Assembly: GCF_024790395.1 (NCBI RefSeq) | Contig: NZ_JAJISC010000006.1 | Location: 238,129-302,128, forward strand | Reading direction: 5' to 3' | From: Halomonas dongshanensis | Lineage (GTDB): Bacteria > Pseudomonadota > Gammaproteobacteria > Pseudomonadales > Halomonadaceae | Length of the DNA: 64,000 nt | In this document: positions 26,933 through 35,747 of the stretch, piece after piece | Position numbering within the stretch: position 1 is the stretch's first letter | How the letters are laid out: every line of letters begins with the position of its first letter | Notes under the pieces: model-generated | Told to the model about the DNA's origin: nothing | The model's input: the letters and a program-made list of their open reading frames with translations, nothing else | The model's database searches: none | Made by a program: the position numbers and the translations under genes

Positions 26933-27779
26933 GATCACTTCCTCGTGAGGTGATAAGGGCGTTGGAAGACACCAGCCTGTCGGCGTGGGTCAGTGCATCC
27001 AGCGGCGAAGAGGTAGCTTGAGCAGCAACGTCATCGCTGACCAACATCTGGGCTGCCATTTCGGCTTCCAGCGCGGCCATATGCCGTTCGGCATCTTCCA
27101 TGTGCTCGCGCATGAGGTGACGAACACGAGCGGTATCTTCGGCGCGATAGGCGTCGATGAGCTGGCGGTGGTAGGTACAGTTGGCGTGGTCGAACTGCTT
27201 GCGTTCAGGAAGGTAGGCCTTTTTGACCACCACTAGGTCACGCAGCATGTCGTTGAGAAAATGGCAAACGAAAGCGAGTAGTGGGTTAGGGCAGGCCTGG
27301 GCCAAAAGCTGATGAAAGCCTAGCTCCAAGAAGCGCTGACGCCGCTGGTCGATGTCATCGTGATGGCAGTGGCATGCCGCTACGTTGGCTTCGAGTGCAG
27401 CGAAATCGGCGTCGCTGAGCAGGCCCACTACCGATACGGCAAGCTCCACCTCCAGCAGTTTACGCAGTTGATAGACCTGCTGGCTGTCGATCGTCTGGAA
27501 GTGGAGAAAGTTACGCAGCATTCGGCTAGCGGGCTCCATGCCGGGCTGGCTGATCACGGCACCGCCGCCGGGGCCGGTTTTCAGTGTGATCAGCCCCTCG
27601 ACCTCGAGAATCTTGAGCGCTTCACGAATGGTACCTTTGGCGCATCCGTAGAGCGCGATCAATGCTTTCTCGTTGGGTAAGCGGTCGCCTTCGCCAAGTG
27701 ATTCGGCAGCGATCCAGCGTTTGATATCGCTGCTGATCAGTTCGGCAAGCTTGGGGCGACGTGGCTGGTCTCGGGGCAT
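26916..27779 (-). CDS. GntR-family regulator, FadR (FCD) subfamily
   Basis: A 287-residue repressor-type protein. The N-terminal winged helix spans about 10-75 (GDRLPNEKALIALYGCAKGT, EGLITLKTGPGGGAVI), and an all-helical FCD ligand-binding domain follows (about 100-245) with histidine-rich segments such as LGFHQLLAQACPNPLLAF and CTYHRQLIDAYRAED that bind a metal and small acids in this family. It lies inside the operon, 8 bp after the symporter stop and overlapping the carbamoylase start, which is an unusual central position for the regulator. It probably controls its own operon and the divergent aminotransferase operon in response to a carboxylic intermediate. Confidence 0.88.
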   Translation of the reverse strand: MPRDQPRRPKLAELISSDIKRWIAAESLGEGDRLPNEKALIALYGCAKGTIREALKILEVEGLITLKTGPGGGAVISQPGMEPASRMLRNFLHFQTIDSQQVYQLRKLLEVELAVSVVGLLSDADFAALEANVAACHCHHDDIDQRRQRFLELGFHQLLAQACPNPLLAFVCHFLNDMLRDLVVVKKAYLPERKQFDHANCTYHRQLIDAYRAEDTARVRHLMREHMEDAERHMAALEAEMAAQMLVSDDVAAQATSSPLDALTHADRLVSSNALITSRGSDHDRNQ

Positions 27780-27787
27780 GATGACGT

Positions 27788-29299
27788 CTACTGACCGAGG
27801 CTAGCGGGTGCGGAAGCCGCGCAGGTGGTACGCTCAGGGTGGTACTCGCCGTCGTAATCGCGTCGCGCCTTGGCAAAGCGTTCCACTACATCGGCGTCGC
27901 CGCGCGTGAGTACGTGGCTCAAACCAATGAAGAGCAGCGTATTGAGCAGCAGCCCCCATACTCCAGCATGAAAGCCTAAGGGGGCGCTCAAGGGCCCAAA
28001 CGTCATCAGCAGAACGCAGCCAACACCGCCCAAAAGCCCTGCGAGTGCCGCCGTGGGGTGAGCTCGCTTCCAAGTGATGGCGCCAAGGGTTGGCACTACC
28101 AACTGTGCGGTACCGGCTAGCGCTGCAATGCCGATGGTGACCAATACGCCCGGAACCGTCAGCGCCATGATGTAAGCCGCCAACGAGAACCCGACCAGTG
28201 ACAGTCGCCCAATGAAGACGATACGGGCTTGGGTAGCGCTGGGATTCACATAGCGCTGGTAGATGTCCATGGTGACTACGGTCGAGACCGCATGAATCTG
28301 CGAGTTGGCAGTGGACATGGCGGCCGCCGCGCCCGCTGCCATGATCAGTGACGCAAGCAGATAAGGGGCATAGTTCATCAGCATGACCGGCAAAATCTGA
28401 TCGGCGTTGGCGATGCCGGGTTCGAGCAGCACACCAGAGTAGCCCGACAGCACCGAGCCCATATAGGCAATGGCTGCCAAACCGAGCAAAAACGGCATCA
28501 GGTTGAATAATCGACCGCTTTTGACCGAGTACATTCGCAGCCATATCTGTGGCCCCATGAACGCGCCGATAGCCGTAATGACGAACAGCGAGAACCACAT
28601 GGGATACCCCATGGTGCCATTGGGGCCAGGTAGCGTCAGATGAGCGGGTGAGCTCTCTTGTAGCTGGGCAAAGAGTGCCGTTGGCCCACCGACGTGGGTG
28701 GATATGTAATAACCGGCGTACATCATGCCGAAGAACAGAAGGGCGCCGTAGATGACGTCGGTCCAGGCGATGGCACGTATGCCGCCCACCCAGACGTAAA
28801 CGATGATCACGAAGTAGAACAGCAGCGCGGCAAGCCAGAAGGGAATGGCGCCATTAGAGGCTACTTCGATGAGATAGGCGCCGCCAGTGAGCTGGATTTG
28901 CAAATAGGGAACGGTAAAGATCAGTGTAATCGCCGCCACGACGATCCGCAGCGTCTCGCTATTATAAAAATCACCGAGCAAATCCGACGGCGTCAGGTAG
29001 TTGAAACGCTTGCCCAAGTACCACACGCGCTTACCGATCCAGTAATACATGAAGCCGAAGAGTAGGTTCCAGGCCAGCGCGGTAAGGTAGACCGGGCCAT
29101 TGGTATAGAACGTCGCGTTGGAACCGAGGAATGCAAATGCACTCCACCAGGTAGCCGCAACGGTGAAGAACACGGCGATACTTCCCATAGCGCGGCCTTG
29201 AACGAAGAAGTCCTCGCTGGTCTCCTGGGACTGCCGGGCCGACATCAATCCCACGACCAAGGGAATGATCATGAAGGCCGCAATGATCGTTAGGCTCAT
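27788..29299 (-). CDS. sodium:solute symporter (SSS family)
   Basis: A 503-residue inner-membrane protein with about thirteen helices. The SSS pattern is clear: SEDFFVQGRAMGSIAVFFTV near the N-terminus, WNLLFGFMYYWIGKRVW, and YVWVGGIRAIAWTDVIYGAL in the middle. These carriers import solutes such as pantothenate, proline, allantoin or carboxylates with Na+. The ATG at 29299 overlaps the stop of the small upstream gene (ATGA). Clustering with C-N hydrolases suggests uptake of the ureido or amide compound that they degrade. Confidence 0.9.
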   Translation of the reverse strand: MSLTIIAAFMIIPLVVGLMSARQSQETSEDFFVQGRAMGSIAVFFTVAATWWSAFAFLGSNATFYTNGPVYLTALAWNLLFGFMYYWIGKRVWYLGKRFNYLTPSDLLGDFYNSETLRIVVAAITLIFTVPYLQIQLTGGAYLIEVASNGAIPFWLAALLFYFVIIVYVWVGGIRAIAWTDVIYGALLFFGMMYAGYYISTHVGGPTALFAQLQESSPAHLTLPGPNGTMGYPMWFSLFVITAIGAFMGPQIWLRMYSVKSGRLFNLMPFLLGLAAIAYMGSVLSGYSGVLLEPGIANADQILPVMLMNYAPYLLASLIMAAGAAAAMSTANSQIHAVSTVVTMDIYQRYVNPSATQARIVFIGRLSLVGFSLAAYIMALTVPGVLVTIGIAALAGTAQLVVPTLGAITWKRAHPTAALAGLLGGVGCVLLMTFGPLSAPLGFHAGVWGLLLNTLLFIGLSHVLTRGDADVVERFAKARRDYDGEYHPERTTCAASAPASLGQ

Positions 29300-29544
29300 G
29301 GTGTAGGGCTCCCCCAGTTGGTGAGATAGGCGACGAGGAACGTCATCGTCAGTACGAACCACCAGAAGAGATTCCAGACCAGAAAGAACGGCAAGCCGAA
29401 TAACATCGGCTCGATACTATTGGCGATAAGAATCAGCGGGCTTTCCAGCATGACAAAACACACCATCATACTGACGTAGAGCGAGAGTTTTCGGGGTGTT
29501 AGGTACGCACCCAACACCTTGAGACCAGACGAATGCGTGGACAT
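29296..29544 (-). CDS. small two-helix membrane protein, symporter partner (DUF3311-like)
   Basis: An 82-residue protein with two predicted helices (about 20-42 and 45-73; LMLESPLILIANSIEPM is not present as such, but the pattern LIANSIEPMLFGLPFF then FWWFVLTMTFLVAYL is). Small proteins of this kind, often annotated DUF3311, precede SSS transporters and share an ATGA overlap as seen here. I chose the ATG at 29544, with AAGGG about 8 bases upstream, since the ATG five codons earlier has no ribosome site. It probably forms a complex with the symporter; this is inferred from coupling only. Confidence 0.7.
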   Translation of the reverse strand: MSTHSSGLKVLGAYLTPRKLSLYVSMMVCFVMLESPLILIANSIEPMLFGLPFFLVWNLFWWFVLTMTFLVAYLTNWGSPTP

Positions 29545-29656
29545 AAGAAGACCCTTCATGGTGGCTATTAGTGTTATTGGTCATTACGACTTAAAGGCGA
29601 AAAAAACGCGCTTAAACCGCAGTGAGGGCGTAATCCATGATGTCGATGTGAAGTTG

Positions 29657-29674
29657 TATTTATTCGTATAAATA
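29657..29674. promoter_or_regulatory. AT-rich palindrome in the divergent promoter gap
   Basis: The 290-bp gap between the symporter operon and the aminotransferase operon is AT-rich. It contains TATTTAT at 29657-29663 and its exact inverted copy ATAAATA at 29668-29674 around TCGT. A related TATTTACGTATAGA begins at 29731. Two similar sites between divergent operons suit binding by the FadR-type regulator encoded in the cluster, although they do not match a known FadR-family consensus well. Confidence 0.4.
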
Positions 29675-29834
29675 TAATCAATAAAGAGTTTCAGCGTGGC
29701 GGTCAATAGCCAACATGTGGGTATATCGCCTATTTACGTATAGATTTACTAACCTGAAGAAAAGAAAAATAAGATTTTATCAACGTGAAAGCGCGCGCAT
29801 GCTGGGCGTTCTGGTCACCTGATAGGAGCCTACG

Positions 29835-31187
29835 ATGTTCGAACTACAACAACCTTCGCCTACCGAACGCGTGCCTGCCGAGGCCGTACTCAACCATCAC
29901 TACTGGATGCCGTTCAGTGCCAACCGTGATTTTCGTCAGCATCCGCGGATGATCACCGGCGCGGATGGGCGCTATTTCACCGACGACAAGGGGCGCAAGC
30001 TCTTCGATTCGCTCTCGGGGCTTTGGACCTGCGGCGCTGGGCACAATCGCGCCGAGATCAACCAGGCGATCACCCGTCAGTTGAGCACGCTGGATTACGC
30101 CCCCGGCTTTCAGCTCGGTCATCCGCTAGCGTTCCAGCTGGCCGAAAAAGTAGCCAGTCTCATGCCTACAGGGCTCGAGCACGTGTTCTTCACCAACTCA
30201 GGCTCCGAAGCCGCCGACACCTCGGTGAAGATGGCCAAGGCCTATTGGCGCCTGAAAGGGCGGCCGGAAAAGACCCGTTTGATCGGCCGCGCCAAGGGGT
30301 ATCACGGGGTCAATATCGGTGGCACCAGTCTAGGAGGCATCGGGCCCAACCGTAAGCACTTCGGCCCGCTGATGGACGTAAGTCATCTTCCGCATACCCT
30401 GCAGCCCAAGCTCGCTTTCACGCGCGGTCAGGCCGAAACCGGGGCCGAGCTTGCCGATGCGCTGCTCGACCAAATCGCCCTACACGACGCCTCGACCATT
30501 GCGGCGGTCATCGTCGAGCCGATGTCGGGGTCGGCGGGTGTCGTAGTGCCGCCCAAGGGCTATCTCGAGCGCTTGCGCGAGATCTGTCATGCCCACGACA
30601 TCCTGTTGATTTTCGATGAGGTCATCACCGCTTTCGGGCGCAGCGGCGCGCGTACCGGTGCCGAGGCCTTCGGCGTCACGCCGGATATCATGAACGTCGC
30701 CAAACAGATCACCAATGGCATCGTGCCTATGGGCGCGGTCATCGCCTCGCGCGAGATCTTCGATACCTTCATGCACCAAGGGGGCGCGCCGCACGCCATC
30801 GAGTTCGCTCATGGCTACACCTACAGCGCCCACCCGGTGGCCTGTGCTGCGGGCATCGCCGCACTGGATCTGCTCGAGCGTGAAGACTTTCCTGGACAGG
30901 TGCGCGCCATTGCGCCGGTCTTCGAAGAAAAACTGCATGCACTCAAACGCTGTGCCCACGTCGTCGATATTCGCAACTACGGCTTAGCGGGTGCCATTCA
31001 GCTCGCCCCGCGCAATGGTGACCCGGGCCTACGCCCGCGCGATGCCCACCTCGCACTTTGGGAGGCTGGATTCTACGTGCGCTACGGCGGCGATAGCCTG
31101 CAGTTTGGCCCTCCTTTCGGCACCACCGAGGCAGAGCTCGAACGGCTCTTCGATGCGGTCGCCACCACTCTCGACGCCCTGGCGTAA
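29835..31187 (+). CDS. beta-alanine (omega-amino acid)--pyruvate aminotransferase
   Basis: This 450-residue class-III PLP enzyme converts beta-alanine and pyruvate to malonate semialdehyde and alanine. It is almost the same length as the characterised Pseudomonas omega-amino acid:pyruvate aminotransferase (449) and shares its landmarks: HHYWMPFSANRDF, LSGLWTCGAGHNR, NSGSEAADTSVKMA, LLIFDEVITAFGRSG, and the PLP lysine about 290 in NVAKQITNGIVPMG. AGGAG lies before the ATG. The dehydrogenase for its product follows after 18 bp. Other omega-amino acids such as taurine or putrescine derivatives are possible substrates. Confidence 0.9.
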   Translation: MFELQQPSPTERVPAEAVLNHHYWMPFSANRDFRQHPRMITGADGRYFTDDKGRKLFDSLSGLWTCGAGHNRAEINQAITRQLSTLDYAPGFQLGHPLAFQLAEKVASLMPTGLEHVFFTNSGSEAADTSVKMAKAYWRLKGRPEKTRLIGRAKGYHGVNIGGTSLGGIGPNRKHFGPLMDVSHLPHTLQPKLAFTRGQAETGAELADALLDQIALHDASTIAAVIVEPMSGSAGVVVPPKGYLERLREICHAHDILLIFDEVITAFGRSGARTGAEAFGVTPDIMNVAKQITNGIVPMGAVIASREIFDTFMHQGGAPHAIEFAHGYTYSAHPVACAAGIAALDLLEREDFPGQVRAIAPVFEEKLHALKRCAHVVDIRNYGLAGAIQLAPRNGDPGLRPRDAHLALWEAGFYVRYGGDSLQFGPPFGTTEAELERLFDAVATTLDALA

Positions 31188-31205
31188 CCTGTTTTGGAGT
31201 CTTCT

Positions 31206-32702
31206 ATGCGTACTATTGCCCATTTGATCAACGGCGAAGCGGTCAACAGCCAGCGCACCTTGGCGGTCACCAACCCCTCTACGGGGCAGGTGACGGGTCA
31301 AGTTGCCGATGCCAGCGCCGCCGATGTCGAGCGCGCCATCGCCGCCGCCAAAGACGCGTTTCCTGCCTGGCGCGATACGCCGCCAGCCAAGCGCGCCCAG
31401 GTGATGTTCCGTTTCAAGCAACTGCTCGAAGAGCACGCCGAGCGTATCGTGCAGCTCGTTAGCGAAGAGCACGGCAAGACCGTCGAAGATGCACTGGGCG
31501 AACTCAAGCGCGGCATCGAGAACGTCGAATACGCCTGCGGCGTGCCGGAGCTGCTGAAAGGTGAGTACTCCCACAACGCGGGGTCTGGCATCGATGCCTG
31601 GTCCAATTTTCAGCCGCTGGGTGTGGTGGCGGGTATTACTCCGTTCAACTTCCCGGCCATGGTGCCGCTATGGATGTACCCCATGGCCATCGCCTGTGGT
31701 AACACTTTCATTCTCAAGCCGTCGGAGAAAGACCCCAGCGCCGCCTTGGCCGTTGCTGAGCTGCTGCAGGAAGCAGGTTTGCCCAAGGGCGTGATGAACG
31801 TGGTGCACGGCGGACGCGAAGCGGTCGAGACGCTGCTGGATGCCAAGGAGGTGAAAGCGATCTCTTTTGTTGGCTCGACCCCCATCGCCGAGACGATCTA
31901 TCAGCGCGGCGCCTCGACCGGCAAGCGCGTGCAAGCCTTGGGCGGAGCCAAAAACCACGCCGTCGTCCTACCGGATGCCGACCTTGAAAACGCCGCCAAT
32001 ACGCTGATGGGCGCCGCTTATGGCAGCTGCGGTGAGCGCTGCATGGCGATCTCGGTCGCGGTGTGCGTGGGCGACGAAACCGCCGACCGCTTGGTCGAAA
32101 CCTTGCTGCCCAAGATCGCCGAGCTTAAGGTTGGCCCCGGCACTGATAAGGGACTCGATATGGGTCCGCTGGTCACCGCCGCACATCGCGACAAGGTGCT
32201 GGGCTATATCGAGGAGGGCGTTAGCGCCGGAGCCAAGCTGGTGGCCGATGGGCGAGACCTTTCGGTCGCTGGGCACGAGGAGGGATTTTTCGTTGGCGGC
32301 TGCCTGTTCGATCACGTCACCCGCGATATGCGTATCTACCAGGAAGAGATCTTTGGCCCGGTGCTCTGCATCGTGCGTGTAGGCAGCTTGGATGACGCCA
32401 TGGCGCTGATCAACGACCACGAGTACGGCAACGGTACTTGCCTATTCACCCGAGACGGCGAGGCCGCCAGACGCTTCACCGATGGCATCGAGGTTGGCAT
32501 GGTCGGCGTCAACGTACCGCTGCCTGTGCCGGTGGCCTATCACAGCTTCGGCGGTTGGAAGCGCTCGCTGTTTGGCGACTTGCACGCCTACGGGCCTGAT
32601 TCCGTGCGCTTCTATACCCGCCGCAAAGCGGTCTCCCAGCGCTGGCCCTCGGTGAGCGAAGCCACTCGCGCGGAGTTCTCGTTTCCTGCCAATCAGAGTT
32701 GA
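31206..32702 (+). CDS. mmsA: CoA-acylating methylmalonate/malonate-semialdehyde dehydrogenase
   Basis: A 498-residue aldehyde dehydrogenase of the CoA-dependent MMSDH type. It has the family-specific ITPFNFPAMVPLWMYPMAIA and LGGAKNHAVVLPDAD, and the nucleophile Cys about 279 in GERCMAISVAV; the usual ALDH general-base ELGG is replaced by LGGAKN, as expected for this subfamily. It converts malonate semialdehyde to acetyl-CoA and CO2. The start at 31206 has GGAG upstream; an upstream TTG in frame is less likely. It forms a two-gene operon with the aminotransferase and ends at the terminator at 32741. Confidence 0.92.
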   Translation: MRTIAHLINGEAVNSQRTLAVTNPSTGQVTGQVADASAADVERAIAAAKDAFPAWRDTPPAKRAQVMFRFKQLLEEHAERIVQLVSEEHGKTVEDALGELKRGIENVEYACGVPELLKGEYSHNAGSGIDAWSNFQPLGVVAGITPFNFPAMVPLWMYPMAIACGNTFILKPSEKDPSAALAVAELLQEAGLPKGVMNVVHGGREAVETLLDAKEVKAISFVGSTPIAETIYQRGASTGKRVQALGGAKNHAVVLPDADLENAANTLMGAAYGSCGERCMAISVAVCVGDETADRLVETLLPKIAELKVGPGTDKGLDMGPLVTAAHRDKVLGYIEEGVSAGAKLVADGRDLSVAGHEEGFFVGGCLFDHVTRDMRIYQEEIFGPVLCIVRVGSLDDAMALINDHEYGNGTCLFTRDGEAARRFTDGIEVGMVGVNVPLPVPVAYHSFGGWKRSLFGDLHAYGPDSVRFYTRRKAVSQRWPSVSEATRAEFSFPANQS

Positions 32703-32740
32703 CGACAGGGTCTGTAAGTACCGTCTCAATTATCGACTTA

Positions 32741-32774
32741 ACACCACCGGGCCCGTGCTCGGTGGTGTTTTTTT
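32741..32774 (+). terminator. intrinsic terminator after the beta-alanine operon
   Basis: ACACCACCG at 32741-32749 pairs with CGGTGGTGT at 32760-32768, and a run of seven Ts follows. It closes the aminotransferase-dehydrogenase operon. Confidence 0.85.
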
Positions 32775-33012
32775 ATCACTAGCGATATCAATTCTTAGCG
32801 GTGCCGATTTGTTTTTTTCAGTAGCGACTTCTTTTCCCATGTAAGACATTCGCCATAGTTTTTGTAAGCTATTTCGGAAAATGGCCTTGGTGTCTTGATT
32901 TTGCTGGCTAAGTCTGTAGTTTTTATAGGTTCTCAAATGCGTGCCATTCTCTTTGGTGGCACCTTTTACCCGCTCTCCGCTCAGGCCTGCATTCACAAGG
33001 AATAGAGGGCTC
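32775..33012. other. AT-rich intergenic region before the YqiJ-like gene
   Basis: With the terminator this makes a 310-bp gap between mmsA and the YqiJ-like gene. It is visibly richer in A and T than its surroundings, especially 32800-32940, and presumably holds the promoter of the flotillin unit. A minus-strand open frame (32730-33056) crosses the gap but has no recognisable domain and overlaps both the terminator and the next gene. I see no operator or RNA element that I can name. Confidence 0.4.
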
Positions 33013-33642
33013 ATGTCACTATTTATTGCCATCGTGACCACCTTTCCCACGGTCATCTTTACCGTTCTGCTCGGCGTTGCTGTCGTTTACTGGTTGATTT
33101 CGCTCTCGGGGATGGTCGATAGCGACGTTCCCGATGGCGATCTTAGCGACGGCGTGGCAGATCTGGGTGGTCTTTTAGCCACACTTGGGCTGCATGGCGT
33201 GCCGCTGCCACTGGCGATCACGCTCGTGGCGCTATGTGGATGGTTATTTAGCTACTTCGCCGAACTGTTGCTGGGTATCCATATGGGCGGTGGGCTCTTG
33301 CACTGGCTCTATGGTGGCGTAGTGCTAATCGCGAGTTTCGCCGTTGGCGTCATCGTGACGGCGCAGCTGATTCGCCCGCTGCGGCCGCTATTCAAGCCGG
33401 CCCAACACCTGCCCATCGAGAAACGCCTGACCGGCACGCTGTGCACGGTACGTTCGGGCAGCGTCGACCGCACCCGTGGCCGCGCCGATGCGCACATCGA
33501 GGGCGATCACCTGATTTTACAAGTGCGTAGCGACAAGCCGCTGGCCCGCGGCGACCGCGCCATTTTGATTCACTACCTAGCCGAGGAGAACGCCTACTGG
33601 GTCATCCCCGAGGATGATTTCCAGGCTGGTCCGGCGGCCTGA
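33013..33642 (+). CDS. YqiJ-like inner-membrane protein with C-terminal OB-fold (NfeD-type)
   Basis: The 209-residue protein has an N-terminal helix (about 7-28), two further helices (about 65-85 and 92-117) and a soluble C-terminal beta-rich segment (about 135-205: GTLCTVRSGSVDRTRGRADA, LARGDRAILIHYLAEENAYW). This is the layout of E. coli YqiJ and of NfeD-type OB-fold proteins, which associate with flotillins. I chose the ATG at 33013 (MSLFIAIV), with AGAGGGC before it, rather than 24 codons earlier. The flotillin gene follows after 78 bp. It is the first gene of a three-gene unit between terminators at 32741 and 40820. Its molecular role is unknown. Confidence 0.82.
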   Translation: MSLFIAIVTTFPTVIFTVLLGVAVVYWLISLSGMVDSDVPDGDLSDGVADLGGLLATLGLHGVPLPLAITLVALCGWLFSYFAELLLGIHMGGGLLHWLYGGVVLIASFAVGVIVTAQLIRPLRPLFKPAQHLPIEKRLTGTLCTVRSGSVDRTRGRADAHIEGDHLILQVRSDKPLARGDRAILIHYLAEENAYWVIPEDDFQAGPAA

Positions 33643-33720
33643 GCGCTTTTAGCGTCATCGCCCCTAACGTAATCGTCTCTAAGCAACCGCCCTAAATAGC
33701 CCGCAAACAAGGAGAGAAAG

Positions 33721-35670
33721 ATGGATTTTTCGTGGCTCATGCCCGTGCTGGTGAGCATCGGCGTCATCATCATCGTCATTTTGGCGATTTTGTCGCTGTT
33801 CAAAGCGTTCTATCGCAAGATCGACCAAGGCCAGGCGTTGATCGTCAACGATCTCTCCACTACGCCGAAGGTGTACTTCACCGGGGCGATGGTGCTGCCG
33901 GTCATCCACCGCTCCGAGACCATGCAGATCTCGGTTATCACCCTTGAGCTCAACCGGACGGGCAAAGAGGGGCTGATTTGCGGTGACAACCTGCGCGCCG
34001 ACATTGGCGTTACCTTCTACCTGCGCGTCAACGCCACCACCGAAGACGTGCTGCGCGTGGCCAAATCGGTGGGTGCGGGGCGTGCCTCCGACCGTCAAGC
34101 CGTGAATGAGCTGTTCAATGCCAAGTTCAGCGAGGCGTTGAAAACCGTCGGTAAGAAGATGGAGTTCATGCAGCTCTTCGATGAGCGCCAGAAGTTTCGC
34201 GATGCCATCGTCGAAACCATCGGTGAGGACTTAAACGGCTACGTACTCGATGACGTCGCCATCGACTACCTGGAGCAGACGCCCAAGAGTTCGCTCGACC
34301 CAAATAACATCCTCGACTCCGAGGGCATCAAGCGCATCACCGAGATTACGGCGTCGCACAATGTCGAGACCAACCGTCTCGAGCGCGATCAAGAGCTCGA
34401 AATCCAGCGTAAGAACGTCTCTGCGCGGGAAGCGGCGCTCGAGCTCGAGCGTACCCAAGCCGACGCCGAAGCGCGTCAAAAGCGAGAGGTCGACAGCCTG
34501 CGCTCGCGTGAGGAGTCTGAAGCTGAGCAGGTGCGCCAACAAGAGCGCTCCAAAAGCGAAGCGGCGCGGATCAAAACCGACGAAGAGCTGGCCATTGCCG
34601 AAGAGAACAAGCAGCGTCAGATCGAGATGGCCACCAAGGCCCGCGAGCGTGCCGTGCAGATCGAAGACGTGCGTATCCGCCAAGCCAAGGAGCTCGAAGA
34701 CGTCAACCGCGAACGGGCGGTCGAAATCGAGCGCATCGGTATGGAAAAAGCGCTGGAAGAGGAGCGCAAAGAGATTGCCGATATCACCAGCCAGCGCATC
34801 GCGGTGGAGCGTAGCGTCGTTGAGGAAGAGGAGAACATCAACGACGTGCGTAACCGCGCCGAAGCCGAGCGCAAGAAGGTCACTCGCCTGACCGCTGCTC
34901 AGGCCGAGGCCGAGGAGAGCAAGGTCAAGGAAGTGCGCGCCGCCGAGGCTGCGTTCGAGCGCTCCAAGCTCGAAGCCGAAGAGACCGTGCTGCGCGCCCA
35001 GGCCGAGCTGGACTCCGCCGAGAAGCGCGCCGCCGCCGAAGAGAAGCAGGCGCGTGGTCACCAGGCCCTGGCCGCCGCCGATGGCTTGGCCGAAGCGCAG
35101 GTGCTCGAAGCCCGCGCCCACGCTCAGCGTAGCGAAGGCCTGGCCCAGGCGGAGGTCAAAACCGCCACGGCGAAGGCCGACGAAGAGGCCGGCATGGCCG
35201 AGGTACGAGTACTCGAGCAGCGTTTGGAAGCCGAAGCGATGGGCGAAGAGAAGCTGGGCAGCGCTCGCGCCCAGGCCCGCGAGGCGATGGCCAAGGCCGA
35301 AGCCAACGGCTTGGTCGAGAAGCTGCGCGCTTACGACAACATGTCCGAAGAGGCGCGCCGCTTCGAGGAGTTCCGCATGAACCTCGAAGTCAGCGAGAAG
35401 CAGATCATAGCCCAGATCGACGCCCAGCGTACCGGCATGTTGGAGAACGGCAAGGTCATGGCTGCCGCACTGCAGAACGCCAAGTTCGAGCTGATCGGCG
35501 GCGACGGTGGCATCTTCGACAAGTTCGCCTCCGGCCTTGGATACGGCAAAATGGCCCAGGGTGTGCTCGACCAGTCACCGGCGCTGCAAGCAACGCTTGC
35601 CGGCCTTGCCGAGCGCGCCTTGAGCACCACCAGCTCGACCACTAACGGCGCACCGTCGGAATCGGCGTGA
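33721..35670 (+). CDS. yqiK: flotillin-family SPFH protein (YqiK-like)
   Basis: This 649-residue membrane protein has one N-terminal helix (about 7-28), an SPFH/band-7 domain (about 35-205: RKIDQGQALIVNDLS, ITLELNRTGKEGLICGDNLR), then an exceptionally charged coiled coil (about 215-570, rich in Ala, Glu, Arg and Lys) and a short C-terminal tail with glycine-rich IGGDGGIFDKFASGLGYG. Flotillins scaffold ordered membrane microdomains as large oligomers. E. coli YqiK has 553 residues; the extra length here is in the coiled coil and tail. AAGGAGAG precedes the ATG. It sits between the OB-fold partner and a giant AAA ATPase, a linkage that suggests a joint membrane-associated machine. Confidence 0.9.
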   Translation: MDFSWLMPVLVSIGVIIIVILAILSLFKAFYRKIDQGQALIVNDLSTTPKVYFTGAMVLPVIHRSETMQISVITLELNRTGKEGLICGDNLRADIGVTFYLRVNATTEDVLRVAKSVGAGRASDRQAVNELFNAKFSEALKTVGKKMEFMQLFDERQKFRDAIVETIGEDLNGYVLDDVAIDYLEQTPKSSLDPNNILDSEGIKRITEITASHNVETNRLERDQELEIQRKNVSAREAALELERTQADAEARQKREVDSLRSREESEAEQVRQQERSKSEAARIKTDEELAIAEENKQRQIEMATKARERAVQIEDVRIRQAKELEDVNRERAVEIERIGMEKALEEERKEIADITSQRIAVERSVVEEEENINDVRNRAEAERKKVTRLTAAQAEAEESKVKEVRAAEAAFERSKLEAEETVLRAQAELDSAEKRAAAEEKQARGHQALAAADGLAEAQVLEARAHAQRSEGLAQAEVKTATAKADEEAGMAEVRVLEQRLEAEAMGEEKLGSARAQAREAMAKAEANGLVEKLRAYDNMSEEARRFEEFRMNLEVSEKQIIAQIDAQRTGMLENGKVMAAALQNAKFELIGGDGGIFDKFASGLGYGKMAQGVLDQSPALQATLAGLAERALSTTSSTTNGAPSESA

Positions 35671-35696
35671 TGCTGGCCGCTTAGACGCTCCCTTCC

Positions 35697-35726
35697 AAGA
35701 CCGCAGGCGTTGTTGCTTGCGGTCTT
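35697..35726 (+). terminator. intercistronic hairpin between flotillin and AAA ATPase genes
   Basis: AAGACCGCA at 35697-35705 pairs with TGCGGTCTT at 35718-35726 around a 12-base loop. It is followed by CCACTTTTC, a weak T-rich tail, 22 bp before the ATPase ATG. It could partly terminate transcription and so lower ATPase expression relative to the flotillin, or mark the 3' end of a processed transcript. Confidence 0.5.
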
Positions 35727-35747
35727 CCACTTTTCAGGACGGATACG

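Noticed and set aside
32730..33056. Minus-strand open frame of 108 codons in an AT-rich gap
   Set aside because: It overlaps the terminator of mmsA and the start of the YqiJ-like gene and has no recognisable domain or clear ribosome site; I could not support it.
34231..35121. Long minus-strand open frame of 296 codons inside the flotillin gene
   Set aside because: It is the antisense shadow of a highly repetitive, GC-rich coiled coil; its product is low-complexity and has no recognisable domain.
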